Source of the DNA: Pseudidiomarina aestuarii
Lineage (GTDB): Bacteria > Pseudomonadota > Gammaproteobacteria > Enterobacterales > Alteromonadaceae
NCBI RefSeq assembly: GCF_003987355.1
Contig: NZ_PIPR01000001.1
Coordinates: 620,001-684,000 of the forward strand
Length of the DNA stretch: 64,000 nucleotides
Reading direction: 5' to 3'
In this document: positions 39,085 to 52,097 of the stretch, piece after piece
Layout: every line of letters begins with the position of its first letter
Numbering within the stretch: the first letter of the stretch is position 1
The notes under the pieces: generated by a model
Database searches by the model: none
Told to the model about the DNA's origin: nothing
The model's input: only the letters and a program-made list of their open reading frames with translations
Made by a program: the position numbers and the translations under genes

Positions 39085-39786
39085 TTATTCCTGTAATATC
39101 TCGGGTAATAATGCTGCCGCGATGACCTCGTCACCAGGCTGCGTAATCTTAATATTGGTTCGTCGTCCCATCACTAATCGTGGCTGTAACCCCAAAGCTT
39201 CAATCGCTGAAGCTTCATCCGTTAACAGCGGATCATCCAGACCTATCATTCGCCATGCATCTAAGAGCACGGAAATCGAGAAAACTTGTGGTGTTAACGC
39301 TTGCCATAGTCCGTCTCGCGGCACGGTCTCTAGCGCATAACCGCTAGCGCTTCCGCGCTTGATGGTATCAGCCACAGGTAAGGCTAAGAGAGCGCCCGCA
39401 CTGTGCTCGAGACCATGTTCGATCACGGCTGCCAATTCACTCCGAGCAAGACAAGGACGTGCCGCGTCGTGAACGGCCACATAGCGATAGCCAGCGCGTT
39501 GCGCTGCGGTGACACCTGCGGCAACAGATTGAGCGCGTGTTGCTCCCCCTTCAACGCGAACGACTGGAATTGTCAGATCTATCTCGAGTTGTGCAAACCA
39601 CCTATCATCACTAGCCGTGGCAACAAATACAGCACCGATGCGCGGATCACGCGCCATCGCACGGATACTGTGCTCAAGCACAGTAGCATCACCGATATGA
39701 AGATATTGTTTTGGGATGGCAGCTTGCATTCGCTGACCAATTCCGGCCGCGGGGATCACGGCTGCGACCGATTGTTGTTTCGTCAT
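39085..39786 (-). CDS. ispD: 2-C-methyl-D-erythritol 4-phosphate cytidylyltransferase
   Basis: Third enzyme of the non-mevalonate pathway, 233 residues. CTP-binding loop [11 protein letters not shown] (about 10-20), VHDAARP and a conserved ALTPQVF segment. Sits between ftsB (1 bp) and ispF (2 bp) in the order common to gammaproteobacteria. Confidence 0.95.
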   Translation of the reverse strand: MTKQQSVAAVIPAAGIGQRMQAAIPKQYLHIGDATVLEHSIRAMARDPRIGAVFVATASDDRWFAQLEIDLTIPVVRVEGGATRAQSVAAGVTAAQRAGYRYVAVHDAARPCLARSELAAVIEHGLEHSAGALLALPVADTIKRGSASGYALETVPRDGLWQALTPQVFSISVLLDAWRMIGLDDPLLTDEASAIEALGLQPRLVMGRRTNIKITQPGDEVIAAALLPEILQE

Positions 39787-39787
39787 G

Positions 39788-40069
39788 CTATTGAGTTTTT
39801 GTTGGTACCACGCGAAAGAAGGTTTCTTGGCGTTTTATCAGTCCGAGCTCGTTTCGTGCTCGTTCTTCGAGCGCTGCTTCACCTTCGCGAAGATCGGCGA
39901 TTTCGGCAGCCAACACCTGATTCCGCTGTTCGAGGCGGTGATTTGTTTCGGCTTGTCGAGAAACTTCCTGCTGTGTACGCCAGTAATCTGGCAAACTATT
40001 TTTGCCAAACCACAGCCGATATTGCAGGCCAATCAGTATGCATAAAAACAGTAATTTCAACAGTCGCAT
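39788..40069 (-). CDS. ftsB: Cell division protein FtsB
   Basis: Bitopic divisome protein of 93 residues that forms a complex with FtsL and FtsQ. One N-terminal transmembrane helix (about 2-18, RLLKLLFLCILIGLQYRLWF) and a periplasmic coiled coil (RRLEQRNQVLAAEI-type heptads). ATG 40069 is chosen because an upstream extension would add a hydrophilic segment before the helix. Its own promoter is visible upstream because the usual eno link is broken here. Confidence 0.92.
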   Translation of the reverse strand: MRLLKLLFLCILIGLQYRLWFGKNSLPDYWRTQQEVSRQAETNHRLEQRNQVLAAEIADLREGEAALEERARNELGLIKRQETFFRVVPTKTQ

Positions 40070-40094
40070 CGGTTTCCCGCTCGAGTTTTCTGTT

Positions 40095-40123
40095 AGTATA
40101 CGCACTCCAAACCAGAAGCCCAA
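40095..40123 (-). promoter_or_regulatory. Putative sigma-70 promoter of ftsB-ispD-ispF-truD
   Basis: On the minus strand TTGGGC (40123-40118), 17-bp spacer, TATACT (40100-40095), about 26 bp before the ftsB ATG. The -10 matches at five of six positions and spacing is optimal. Confidence 0.55.
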
Positions 40124-40134
40124 GTACTATCCGA

Positions 40135-40857
40135 ATGCCTATAGACTATTTGCTTGCAGCCATGATTATGTTTGCCGGTGCCCTATTGCAGGGAATCACC
40201 GGATTTGGCTCTGGCTTGGTCGCAGTACCGCTGCTGTCTTTGTTACTGCCACTGACGCTCATCACGCCGACGTTATCGATTGTCAATTTACTACTCGCCG
40301 GCTTCCTCTATTTAAAACTGCACAGCTACGTAACGATTCGCGACTGGCGCCCCCTAGTGATCTCCGGTATTGGTGGGAGTTTAATTGGAACCTTTGCACT
40401 CGCCCACATTCAATTGGACTGGCTGCAACGGGGTATGGCTATATTTGTTGTTGTCGTGGGTATTCTGCTCTGGTCTGGTCTGCGCTTTCAATTACCAGCC
40501 ACAGCCAAGAATCAGAGTTGGATTGGTATTCTCGCTGGTTTCAGTAATGGTGCGTTAACACTGGGCGGGCCGCCCATCGTGTTGTTTTTAAGCAATCAGC
40601 AGCTCGCTATATTAACGTTTCGGGCGACCCTAACCGTATTTTTCCTTGCCCTAGCGACGACCAACGTCCTCTCTTTTGGGCTACAAGGACGCTATACCGT
40701 GGATCTGTGGCCGTGGGTCACGGTGCTGGTTGCAAGTGCTCTGCTCGGCGCTTGGTGTGGTCACAAAGTTAGCTTACAGCTTCCCGAAAAGTGGTTTCGT
40801 CACTTAACCTTAAGCGTTGTTATCGGTGCGGGTCTATTGGTGTTACTGCAGTGGTAA
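40135..40857 (+). CDS. TauE/SafE (TSUP) family permease
   Basis: Membrane protein of 240 residues with about eight hydrophobic segments. The family repeat is visible at the N-terminus (LQGITGFGSGLVAVPLL) and again in GILAGFSNGALTLGGPPIV. Members move sulfonates, sulfite or other small organosulfur anions; the substrate here is unknown. The frame stays open far upstream (to 39403) across antisense ispD and ftsB; the ATG at 40135 is the first codon that starts the conserved domain. It is divergent from ftsB and converges on an unknown gene with 5 bp between stops. Confidence 0.88.
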   Translation: MPIDYLLAAMIMFAGALLQGITGFGSGLVAVPLLSLLLPLTLITPTLSIVNLLLAGFLYLKLHSYVTIRDWRPLVISGIGGSLIGTFALAHIQLDWLQRGMAIFVVVVGILLWSGLRFQLPATAKNQSWIGILAGFSNGALTLGGPPIVLFLSNQQLAILTFRATLTVFFLALATTNVLSFGLQGRYTVDLWPWVTVLVASALLGAWCGHKVSLQLPEKWFRHLTLSVVIGAGLLVLLQW

Positions 40858-40862
40858 AGCGA

Positions 40863-41498
40863 CTATTTGTCCCACTTTAACGTGGTAGCAAGCAGGACTT
40901 CACGCAGACTCAGGGTACGCGGTTCGGTTCTGCCTTTATGATTCCATTGATGCCCACATAAGGCTGGCGTCAGGGATTGGCTATCAGGTCGTGCCAATTG
41001 CCAGTGTTGATAGCCTTGATCATCAATTTCGAGCGATTTGCCATCAAAATCAAACCAACCAAATTGATTCAAATGCACGCGCCGCTTGGCAAAATCAATG
41101 CGGTCGATCGAATCTAAAACAACCCGTTGTAGGGTTTGATTGAAGTCATAAACTACCGTAACCACGCCAAGTCGAGCGCCTTTCAGTAGCCACGCTTGTA
41201 ACTTTTTACGTTGGGTTTCGGTGAAGTTTAACCGTGCTTTCTGCGGTGCCTGCCAACTGGCGTTTTGCTGATCCAATTCCAATGGGAACGACTGCTCGAG
41301 CATACCCCGAGCAGCTTGTTGGACATAGTATGGGACACTTTTTAAGCGACGCTGCAAACTCACCGTAGAGGCAACATTCAATTGTGATAAAACGAGCAAT
41401 TCCCGTTCATAGAGCGCTGTGCATAGCTCAGCAAAACCACCCTGCTTGGTCAGCGGTTGAAAAATATCGCCTTGACTCATCATTGTGGTCGGATTCAT
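40863..41498 (-). CDS. Conserved-looking protein of unknown function
   Basis: A 211-residue soluble protein that I do not recognise. No signal peptide, membrane helix or metal cluster. It is Gln/Leu/Arg-rich with a helical first half (ERELLVLSQLNVASTVSLQR) and a more beta-like second half including VVYDFNQTLQRVVLDSIDRI and FGWFDFDGKSLEI, followed by LCGHQWNHKG. Lies 59 bp downstream of eno, same strand, and ends 5 bp from the stop of a convergent permease. Codon use resembles the neighbours, so it is likely a real gene; ATG codons at residues 6 and 7 are alternative starts. Confidence 0.75.
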   Translation of the reverse strand: MNPTTMMSQGDIFQPLTKQGGFAELCTALYERELLVLSQLNVASTVSLQRRLKSVPYYVQQAARGMLEQSFPLELDQQNASWQAPQKARLNFTETQRKKLQAWLLKGARLGVVTVVYDFNQTLQRVVLDSIDRIDFAKRRVHLNQFGWFDFDGKSLEIDDQGYQHWQLARPDSQSLTPALCGHQWNHKGRTEPRTLSLREVLLATTLKWDK

Positions 41499-41557
41499 TG
41501 CCCGTCTCGTTACCTTTGTTGCTCTAACTGAGCTGCCTTACGGACGTTGTCGCAGAG

Positions 41558-42859
<1,302 letters not shown>

Positions 42860-42885
42860 TTACTCCTTAGACGACGACGCGTGCT

Positions 42886-44538
<1,653 letters not shown>

Positions 44539-44615
44539 TCAGGTTGATTCGGGAATTGCTTTAAGACGGGAAAATAGTATACCCGAGGCATTGCGATCCG
44601 ACAATCAAAACTGCG

Positions 44616-45467
44616 TTATTCATCTTGTTTTACTTTTTGCCAATAGCGTTCTAATTCTGTCAGATTCAAATCCGACGGTGCTTGACCAGCAGCCGAAAGT
44701 TCACGTTCAATGGCTTGAAACCGTTGCTGAAATTTTTGATTGGTGCGTCGCAATGCCTGCTCTGGATGAACCTGAACATGGCGAGCCAAATTAATCACAG
44801 CAAACAAGAGATCGCCGATTTCACCTTCTAATGCCTCTTGATCACGTTTCGCAAGCTCGACTTCGACTTCGTTCAACTCTTCGCGAATCTTCGCAACGAC
44901 TGGTTCGGTTGAATCCCAATCAAAACCAACACTAGCGGCTCGTTTCTGCAGTTTCAGTGCACGTAACAAGCTCGGTAGTTGCTCGGGGATATCGGCAAAA
45001 ACAGTCGACTCTGTCGGCTGCAACTGCTGCTTTTCTGCGCGTTCTTCTTGTTTAATCGCTTCCCACCGCGCTTTGATCTCAGCTTGACTGGGGCGCGATT
45101 CGTGAGCACTCAGAGGGGTTCCATCAGCATGGAATACGTGTGGATGACGGCGAATCAATTTCGTGGCCGTTTGCATGGCCACTTCATCAAAATCAAAATG
45201 ACCTGACTCTTCAGTCAAGCGCGTATAAAACACAACCTGAAATAACAAATCACCAAGCTCATCTTTAATTTCAGGGTAGTGACCATCAGTCAGCGCCTGC
45301 GCGACTTCATAGGTTTCTTCAATGGTATAAGGAATCAAACTCGTTAAAGTCTGTTCCAGATCCCATGGACAGCCCGTATCCGGATGACGCAACTGCTCCA
45401 TCACACGCACCAACGCCGCCACTCCAGGAAATTCTCCTGAACTTGATTTATTGCTTTGTTCGGTCAA
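44616..45467 (-). CDS. mazG: Nucleoside triphosphate pyrophosphohydrolase MazG
   Basis: All-alpha NTP pyrophosphohydrolase, 283 residues with two MazG domains: the first with CPWDLEQTLTSLIPYTIEE and EIKDELGDLLFQV, the second with REELNEVEVEL and EGEIGDLLFAVINL. The EEXXE...ExxD metal motifs are intact in both. In E. coli it degrades (d)NTPs and limits ppGpp effects. The start overlaps the end of relA by 20 nt, an intimate link with the stringent response. Confidence 0.95.
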   Translation of the reverse strand: MTEQSNKSSSGEFPGVAALVRVMEQLRHPDTGCPWDLEQTLTSLIPYTIEETYEVAQALTDGHYPEIKDELGDLLFQVVFYTRLTEESGHFDFDEVAMQTATKLIRRHPHVFHADGTPLSAHESRPSQAEIKARWEAIKQEERAEKQQLQPTESTVFADIPEQLPSLLRALKLQKRAASVGFDWDSTEPVVAKIREELNEVEVELAKRDQEALEGEIGDLLFAVINLARHVQVHPEQALRRTNQKFQQRFQAIERELSAAGQAPSDLNLTELERYWQKVKQDE

Positions 45468-47646
45468 CGCGATGTACTCCTTTCACCTGATGTAAGCGGC
45501 CGAAAATACGTGTCAATGCCTCGTTCGAATCGACAATGAGTGCCAGTGCAATTCGCGCTTGTTGACTCAACGAATCCAACTGCGAATCCAGTTGTACAAC
45601 AGCTGCTTTTTCGTGTGCCAAGATACTGGTGATATCGTGCAGCAAGCCGGTTCGATCATTGGCATCGATCGTTAAATCAACGCGGTAATTGCCACTCTCA
45701 CGGGCGCTCCAACGCACCGCGAGGCCGCGTTCTGGGTGTTGTTCGAGAATATGTTCCAATTGTTCACAATCGGCTCGATGCACAGAGACTCCACGGCCTT
45801 GCGTTACAAACCCCATAATGGGTTCACCAGGCAAAGGTTGGCAGCACTTCGCAAACTGTACTAACAGGTTACCAATGCCTTCCACAGTGACATCGCTTTG
45901 TTTGCCTGCCTTACCGGACTTCGCTGCGGGTTTGGCACGCGCGGTGAGCCGCTCTAATCGCTCTGCCGAGGCACTCGCTGACGACTGCGGACGCAACTGA
46001 TTGACCACCTGATGCAAGCGAACGTCACCGGCACCAATAGCTGCTAGCAAGTCATCGAGATGCTGCATGTTGAAGCGTTCCAACACCTGTTCCGCATGTC
46101 CCACCGGGACATTGATTTTGGCGAGTTCAGCTTCCAGACTCTCTTTGCCGGCGGCAATATTCTTGTCACGATCGAGCTTTTTGAAATAGGTTTGCACCTT
46201 ACTGCGTGCTCTGGCGGTGTTCAAATAGCCCAAACTCGTATTTAACCAATCACGCCGTGGTTGAGCTGACTTCTGAGTCAGGATCTCAATTTTCTCGCCA
46301 TTCTGGAGTTGATAGGTAAAAGGTACGATTCGACCATCCACCTTGGCACCAATACAACGATTCCCCACTTGCGAATGGATGTAATAGGCAAAATCGAGCG
46401 GCGTAGCACCCGCTGGCAAATCGATGACTTCACCTTTAGGGGTAAATACATAAACGCGGTCTTCAAAAACTTGCGAGCGAATTTCAGCCACTAATTCATC
46501 ATTCTCGGCCATATCTTCTTGCCACGCCAGCAGTTTACGCAACCACGCTATCTTCTCTTCAAACCCATGCCCTTTGCCCGCACTTGAGCCTTCTTTATAG
46601 AGCCAGTGCGCCGCAACACCGAGCTCAGCATCGTCATGCATGGCCTGAGTACGAATTTGGATTTCAATGTGTTTCCCTGCCGGGCCCGCGACTACCGTGT
46701 GGATAGACTGGTAACCGTTCGCTTTGGGCGTGGCAATATAATCATCAAACTCGGATGCGATGTGCCGAAATAAACTGTGTACAACGCCCAGTGCCGCATA
46801 ACAATCTTTAAGACTGCGAGTGATAATACGGACTGCCCGTATATCGTATAACTGGTCGAACCCTAGATGCTTTTTCTGCATCTTTCGCCAGATCGAATAG
46901 ATATGTTTCGGACGCCCATAAATGTCGGCTTCAACGCCCTCATCTAAAAGTCGGGCTTGCACTTGTTGCACAAAATCTTGAATGTACGTTTCACGGTCGA
47001 CACGGCGTTCGTGCAATTGTTGAGCAATAGCCTTGTAGGTTTCTGGATTTAAATAGCGAAAGGAAAGATCTTCGAGCTCCCACTTGAGTTGTCCAATCCC
47101 CAAGCGATTGGCGAGCGGTGCGTATATTTCTTGGCATTCCTTGGCAGCGAGGACTCGTGTTTCTTCATCCAGACTTTTCACCTCGCGCAAGAAGCAGACT
47201 CGCTCGGCAAGCTTTATTAGTACCGCTCGAACATCGGCCACCATAGCCAATAACATGCGCCGCACATTATCAATTTGCGCCGTATTGGGTTTGCCGTGCT
47301 GGAAGTGCTGCAGTTCACTGATGGTCTGCATTTGCTGAACGGCTTGAATCAATTGGATGATAGGACCACTGGTTTGTTGTTCAACCACTTCTAATTGAAT
47401 CACACCGGCTTCTAAAGCGGGTTCGAACAGGGCGGCTACCAATGAATCATGATCAAGATTCAATGTTCCTAGTATTTCTACCATCTCCTGCCCTTTTAAG
47501 AGCAAGTCAGGTCGATTTTTGCAGTGCGAGGAGAGCCATTCCGAGTGCGCTTTGATGGCTTCTGCGCGCGCACTAGCAGGCACAGCAGCTAACCAATTCC
47601 CATGTTGCTGCGGCTTATCGACATGGGTACTTCTGACCAACACCAC
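45448..47646 (-). CDS. relA: GTP pyrophosphokinase RelA
   Basis: Ribosome-associated (p)ppGpp synthetase, 732 residues. The hydrolase half lacks the HD motif (LLAMVADVRAVLIKLAERV), as in RelA. The synthetase domain has YGRPKHIYSIWRKMQKK and PKANGYQSIHTVV; TGS domain near 400-460 (VYVFTPKGEVIDLPAGATPL), zinc-finger CCQPLPGE and a C-terminal ACT domain. GTG start at 47646, like E. coli, 2 bp past the rlmD stop. Confidence 0.97.
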   Translation of the reverse strand: MVLVRSTHVDKPQQHGNWLAAVPASARAEAIKAHSEWLSSHCKNRPDLLLKGQEMVEILGTLNLDHDSLVAALFEPALEAGVIQLEVVEQQTSGPIIQLIQAVQQMQTISELQHFQHGKPNTAQIDNVRRMLLAMVADVRAVLIKLAERVCFLREVKSLDEETRVLAAKECQEIYAPLANRLGIGQLKWELEDLSFRYLNPETYKAIAQQLHERRVDRETYIQDFVQQVQARLLDEGVEADIYGRPKHIYSIWRKMQKKHLGFDQLYDIRAVRIITRSLKDCYAALGVVHSLFRHIASEFDDYIATPKANGYQSIHTVVAGPAGKHIEIQIRTQAMHDDAELGVAAHWLYKEGSSAGKGHGFEEKIAWLRKLLAWQEDMAENDELVAEIRSQVFEDRVYVFTPKGEVIDLPAGATPLDFAYYIHSQVGNRCIGAKVDGRIVPFTYQLQNGEKIEILTQKSAQPRRDWLNTSLGYLNTARARSKVQTYFKKLDRDKNIAAGKESLEAELAKINVPVGHAEQVLERFNMQHLDDLLAAIGAGDVRLHQVVNQLRPQSSASASAERLERLTARAKPAAKSGKAGKQSDVTVEGIGNLLVQFAKCCQPLPGEPIMGFVTQGRGVSVHRADCEQLEHILEQHPERGLAVRWSARESGNYRVDLTIDANDRTGLLHDITSILAHEKAAVVQLDSQLDSLSQQARIALALIVDSNEALTRIFGRLHQVKGVHRVDRTKQ

Positions 47647-47648
47647 GG

Positions 47649-49010
47649 TTATGACTCCCGTTCAAACCAAACGATAGTCTCAATGTGATGGGTCTGCGGA
47701 AACATGTCAACCACTTGTGCCAGCTTGATGCGATACCCCTGCTCATGCAAGTACCCTGCATCGCGTGCTAACGTATCGGGCGCACAAGAAACATAAATAA
47801 TACGAGGAATTTGTAGCTTCGCGAGTAACGCCACTGCGTGTTGAGCACCACTTCGTGCTGGGTCCAATAATGCCTTTGAATAGCGTGTCTCTTCATTCGG
47901 TAGCGTCACCACAGGCTGATTCAAGTCGGCTTGAATGGCTGTCCCAGTGTGGCCCTGTCCTAGAGCTTGGTTGAGATTCTCTTGTAAGCGCTGAACCATG
48001 CGTCCCACGCCTTCAACAGCAACAAGTTTTGCACCGGTTGCGGCGATAGGGATACTGAAATTACCGGTGCCAGCATACAACTCGAGAATCGTGTCTGTTG
48101 GCTGCGGGTCTAGCCAACGGAGCGCTTGTTGAACCATCCACTCACTGCTGGCGGCATTGGCTTGAATAAAGTCGCCTGGCGTATAGGGAAGTTCAAACTG
48201 CTGCCGTTTCGCAGCCGTTTCAATTGCCGTTAAATAGCGTGGCAATGCCTGCTCTCCAACAACTGGGATTGACTCGCCAGTGTCAAGCTGGAACCAAATA
48301 GCAACGCTCTGAGCGCTGGCAAAGGCCGCAAGCGAGGCGCGGTCATCGTCGTTCAATGCGGTCACTTGCCAATCACTCAGCCGCAATAACACCACTGGCG
48401 TTGACGCAGCATACAATTCAACATGCCCGAGCCAGCGCAACAGAGTGAGTTGCGGCAGTAATGCCTGCAAGGGACGCAGGAGTTTATTCAACAACGGCTC
48501 CAGAACCATGCAGTCATTGATGGCGACGATCTCTTTACTTTGTTTCGCTCGAAAACCGAGCTTCAACGTTTGCCGCTTGGCATTCCAATGAACCGCCAAT
48601 CGACTCCGACGGCGGTAGCCGAATGCGTCGCCGCCGTGCGGTGGTAGCCATGATTCAGGTTCGGTACCGGCAAACTTCTGCAGTAGCTCATGAACCACTT
48701 GCTGCTTGTGGATGCGTTGCTGACTGAGCTCAAGGTGCTGCAAGTCACAGCCACCACATTGCTGATAGAATGAACAGGGTGGTTCCACCCTGTGCTCAGC
48801 GGGCGTCATGATTTGAATCAAACGAGCAGTATACTTACCGTCATTTTGATACCGAATCATATCGCCAGGGAGTGCACCATCGATGAAACGGGTGCCTTGC
48901 GATGTGCGCACCACGCCGCGGCCTTGATGATCAAGGCCGACCACTGGGGTGGGGTCACTCGTTTTTGCGGGCGCTTGACGGCGTTTCGCTGGCCGATAAA
49001 TCTGTGCCAT
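47649..49010 (-). CDS. rlmD: 23S rRNA (uracil(1939)-C5)-methyltransferase
   Basis: Methylates U1939 of 23S rRNA. 453 residues: TRAM domain (about 15-75), [4Fe-4S] cysteines in CSFYQQCGGCDLQH, and a Rossmann methyltransferase domain with ELYAGTGNFSIPIA. The catalytic Cys is in YVSCAPDTLARD. Start overlaps the pdxJ stop (TGATG); relA follows after 2 bp. Confidence 0.95.
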   Translation of the reverse strand: MAQIYRPAKRRQAPAKTSDPTPVVGLDHQGRGVVRTSQGTRFIDGALPGDMIRYQNDGKYTARLIQIMTPAEHRVEPPCSFYQQCGGCDLQHLELSQQRIHKQQVVHELLQKFAGTEPESWLPPHGGDAFGYRRRSRLAVHWNAKRQTLKLGFRAKQSKEIVAINDCMVLEPLLNKLLRPLQALLPQLTLLRWLGHVELYAASTPVVLLRLSDWQVTALNDDDRASLAAFASAQSVAIWFQLDTGESIPVVGEQALPRYLTAIETAAKRQQFELPYTPGDFIQANAASSEWMVQQALRWLDPQPTDTILELYAGTGNFSIPIAATGAKLVAVEGVGRMVQRLQENLNQALGQGHTGTAIQADLNQPVVTLPNEETRYSKALLDPARSGAQHAVALLAKLQIPRIIYVSCAPDTLARDAGYLHEQGYRIKLAQVVDMFPQTHHIETIVWFERES

Positions 49011-49774
49011 CAGCCCTGCTTCATGAGCGCCTGTTGGCGTGCGGATACCATCAATGCTTTCATATCGCGTACCGCACGGTCGAGCCCAACTAATACGGCG
49101 CGAGCGATGATGGCGTGACCGATATTTAACTCCACTAATTCAGGAATCGCGGCAATCGGAGCCGTGTTGTGATAATGCAAACCGTGTCCGGCATTCACCT
49201 GTAAGCCTGCCGAATGCGCATACTGAATACCATCTATTAGGGTCGCGAGTGCCTGTTGCTGCGTTTTCTCAGACTGTTGTTCGGCGTAATGCCCGGTGTG
49301 AATTTCAATGATCGGCGCGCCACAGTCGAGTGCTGCATCAATTTGTTCGCGCTGGGCATCAATAAACAGTGACGTTTCAATACCAGCTTCGGCTAACTGC
49401 TCGACTGCCGCTTTAATTTTGTCGCGCTGTCCGGCGACATCTAAGCCACCTTCTGTCGTCAGCTCCTCGCGTTTTTCTGGAACCAGACACACATACGCAG
49501 GTTTGATGCGACAGGCTATGGCTAACATCTCATCCGTCACGGCCATTTCTAAATTCATCCGCGTTTGCAACGTATCCGCGAGCATTTCAACGTCACGGTC
49601 ACGAATATGCCGTCTATCCTCGCGCAAATGAATTGTAATTCCATCCGCACCCGCCTGTTCTGCCAGTGCAGCTGCAGTAACAGGATCGGGATAAGACACG
49701 CCCCGCGCATTGCGAACTGTCGCTACATGGTCAATATTCACACCCAACAGAATGGGATAATGTTCAGGTATCAT
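49010..49774 (-). CDS. pdxJ: Pyridoxine 5'-phosphate synthase
   Basis: Forms pyridoxine 5'-phosphate from 1-deoxyxylulose 5-phosphate and aminoacetone phosphate. 254 residues, TIM barrel. Conserved: [52 protein letters not shown]. Overlaps recO by 11 nt upstream and rlmD by one base downstream; acpS, the usual next gene, is absent. Confidence 0.96.
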   Translation of the reverse strand: MIPEHYPILLGVNIDHVATVRNARGVSYPDPVTAAALAEQAGADGITIHLREDRRHIRDRDVEMLADTLQTRMNLEMAVTDEMLAIACRIKPAYVCLVPEKREELTTEGGLDVAGQRDKIKAAVEQLAEAGIETSLFIDAQREQIDAALDCGAPIIEIHTGHYAEQQSEKTQQQALATLIDGIQYAHSAGLQVNAGHGLHYHNTAPIAAIPELVELNIGHAIIARAVLVGLDRAVRDMKALMVSARQQALMKQG

Positions 49775-50471
49775 GTGTTGTATCCTTGACCGCTTTTGTT
49801 TGCACTTGAAACAGCGAGCGAGAGCGCAGTGGCTGACTGCCCAAATACGGCTTTAAAGCGGCTCGCATAATCTGTTTCATAAGCCTTAATAACCGCTCGT
49901 CACTCACTTCAAAATCGTGAATCTTCAGCAAATCGGCACCATTAAAAGCGCCCTGCAATGACTCAACAAACCCAAATTCTGCACGAAAATCGTAGCGCTT
50001 TATTGGCTCGATAGCCGCTCCTGATTCGGCATCATGAAGCCAATCAAACGCGTGCCCAGAATGCTGTAACAACTGCCATTCGAAACGCCGCAACAAGGGT
50101 TCTACATGTTCAACGTCTTGCAGTAACACGAGCGATTCTTGATAGTCATCGAATAACGCATCGTTTGCTTGATAAGGGATCGTCAGTCGCTGTAGCAGCT
50201 CATTGAGATAAAAACCGCTATACAATTGCCGGCCCGCCAGTTGCAAAGCTCCGGCCGAACTCTCTGCATGCGTCAATGTTTGCAAGTCATGACGGCCGCG
50301 TGTCTCAATCGTAATCGGCACAAACGGTTGAAGAATACTACGCCATGGACTTTTCGGGCGTTTAGCGCCTTTCGCGACAACCCGCATGCGCCCTTGCGTA
50401 CGGCTATAAAGCTCTACGATGAGACTCGTTTCCTGATACGGCCACCGATGTAAAACAAAGGCCGCCTCCAC
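49764..50471 (-). CDS. recO: DNA repair protein RecO
   Basis: Mediator of RecA loading in the RecFOR pathway. 235 residues; N-terminal OB fold ([20 protein letters not shown]) and helical C-terminal domain ([11 protein letters not shown]). Lies 2 bp after era and overlaps pdxJ. Usual order rnc-era-recO-pdxJ. Confidence 0.94.
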   Translation of the reverse strand: MEAAFVLHRWPYQETSLIVELYSRTQGRMRVVAKGAKRPKSPWRSILQPFVPITIETRGRHDLQTLTHAESSAGALQLAGRQLYSGFYLNELLQRLTIPYQANDALFDDYQESLVLLQDVEHVEPLLRRFEWQLLQHSGHAFDWLHDAESGAAIEPIKRYDFRAEFGFVESLQGAFNGADLLKIHDFEVSDERLLRLMKQIMRAALKPYLGSQPLRSRSLFQVQTKAVKDTTHDT

Positions 50472-50473
50472 AG

Positions 50474-51403
50474 TTATTCCTCACCGTACCCGAGACTGCG
50501 CAGCGCTCGTTCATCATCCGCCCAACCCGACTTCACCTTTACCCAGAGCTGTAAATGAACTTTACTGCCAATGAGCGGCTCTAGATCACGTCGTGCTTCA
50601 CTACCGATGGTTTTTAATTTATTACCACCGGCGCCGATAACCATACGTTTTTGGCCTTCTCGCTCCACCAAAATCAGGGCGTGAATATGCGTGGTGCCAT
50701 TCGGAGCTGTTTTGAACTGCTCGATTTCAACCGTAGCGCTATACGGCAGTTCATCACCGGTAAAGCGCATCAGTTTTTCCCGAATAATTTCTGCTGTCAT
50801 GAAACGGAGCGAACGGTCGGTAACATAGTCTTCAGGATAATGATGCGCGCCTGGCTTCGCATATTTGTGCACTATGGTGCGCAACGCCTCCACTTGTTCA
50901 CCCGTTTCAGCAGACAAAGGGATAATTTCTGCAAAGTCATGTCGTTGCGCTAGTTGCTGTAATTGTGGCAGCAAAGCGCCTTTGTCTTTCGCCAAATCAA
51001 TCTTGTTCACTACCAAAATCACGGGACGCTGGGTGCGCTTCAAGGTAGTTAGCACCAATTCATCGTCGGCAGTCCACTTGGTTGCCTCAACCACAAATAG
51101 AATCACTTCGACGCCACTGATGGAACTGGTTGCCGCGCGATTCATCAATCGGTTCATGGCACGCTTCTCTTCCTGATGCAGGCCTGGCGTGTCGACATAG
51201 ACAATTTGTCGCGATCCTTCAGTTTCAATACCCAAAATACGGTGTCGCGTGGTTTGAGGTTTACTGGAGGTGATACTGATTTTTTGACCCAATAGTTGGT
51301 TCAGTAGGGTCGATTTACCGACATTCGGACGCCCGACAATAGCAACAAATGCCGACTCTTGGTTTGGATCTGACATCTCAGCTAATAGGTTTTCAATATT
51401 CAT
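50474..51403 (-). CDS. era: GTPase Era
   Basis: Ribosome assembly GTPase acting on the 30S subunit. 309 residues: G1 [10 protein letters not shown]3 DTPGLH, G4 NKID, then a C-terminal KH domain ([19 protein letters not shown]). Overlaps rnc by 4 nt. Confidence 0.97.
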   Translation of the reverse strand: MNIENLLAEMSDPNQESAFVAIVGRPNVGKSTLLNQLLGQKISITSSKPQTTRHRILGIETEGSRQIVYVDTPGLHQEEKRAMNRLMNRAATSSISGVEVILFVVEATKWTADDELVLTTLKRTQRPVILVVNKIDLAKDKGALLPQLQQLAQRHDFAEIIPLSAETGEQVEALRTIVHKYAKPGAHHYPEDYVTDRSLRFMTAEIIREKLMRFTGDELPYSATVEIEQFKTAPNGTTHIHALILVEREGQKRMVIGAGGNKLKTIGSEARRDLEPLIGSKVHLQLWVKVKSGWADDERALRSLGYGEE

Positions 51404-52095
51404 TTCGATAGCTCCAAGTCCAATTTTTCGAGGACTTGCTGTGCGGCGGCTTGTTCAGCTTTGCGCCGGCTGGTTCCGGTACCCATAACAGGCTTGTCGA
51501 TGCCTGCAACTGTACAAGAAACGGTAAATTGTTGGTTGTGTGCCTGCCCTTGCGTACTCACCACTTGATAATCGGGTAACGGTTGTTGGCGTCCCTGCAA
51601 GTATTCTTGTAGCCGCGTTTTTGGGTCTTTGTGTGTCGCGCCTGGCTGGATAGTCGCTAGTTTATCGGCAAACCACCCCAACACTACTGGGCGACAAGTT
51701 GGCAAGTCACTTTCCAAATACATAGCGCCCAAGAGTGCCTCGATACCATCGGCTAAAATCGACTCACGCCGATTACCACCACTCTTCATTTCACCGGGGC
51801 CTAGCACGAGAAATTTCCCGAGTTCAAATCGTTGCGCTACTTTGGCAAGCGAACGACCGCAAACCAAAGTTGCACGCATGCGACTTAAATCACCTTCGTC
51901 GATGCGTGGAAATCGCTCAAACAATGCCTCACTGATAATAATACTCAGCACCGCATCACCAAGGAACTCAAGGCGCTCATTATGTGTAGCAGAAGCACTG
52001 CGATGGGTCAGCGCGCGCTGCAAACGTTCACGGTTCTGAAATTGGTAACCGAAAACACGTTCTAACTGCTCTACTGGAGGCTTCGGAATGCTCAA
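51400..52095 (-). CDS. rnc: Ribonuclease III
   Basis: Double-stranded RNA endonuclease processing rRNA and mRNAs. 231 residues: catalytic domain with signature [14 protein letters not shown] and a C-terminal dsRNA-binding domain ([12 protein letters not shown] to AAQQVLEKL). I start it at TTG 52095: a GGAG site lies 5 nt upstream and the N-terminus then has the E. coli length. An in-frame ATG at 52125 would overlap lepB by 28 nt and is the alternative. Confidence 0.93.
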   Translation of the reverse strand: MSIPKPPVEQLERVFGYQFQNRERLQRALTHRSASATHNERLEFLGDAVLSIIISEALFERFPRIDEGDLSRMRATLVCGRSLAKVAQRFELGKFLVLGPGEMKSGGNRRESILADGIEALLGAMYLESDLPTCRPVVLGWFADKLATIQPGATHKDPKTRLQEYLQGRQQPLPDYQVVSTQGQAHNQQFTVSCTVAGIDKPVMGTGTSRRKAEQAAAQQVLEKLDLELSK

Positions 52096-52097
52096 AA

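Noticed and set aside
39403-40134. Open frame extending the TSUP permease about 240 codons upstream on the plus strand
   Set aside because: It runs antisense through ispD and ftsB, shows no domain, and the permease domain begins exactly at the ATG at 40135.
41521-41533. D-arm-like hairpin GCTCTAACTGAGC resembling part of a tRNA
   Set aside because: No acceptor stem, anticodon arm or T-arm surrounds it; it is a chance 4-bp stem between eno and the next gene.
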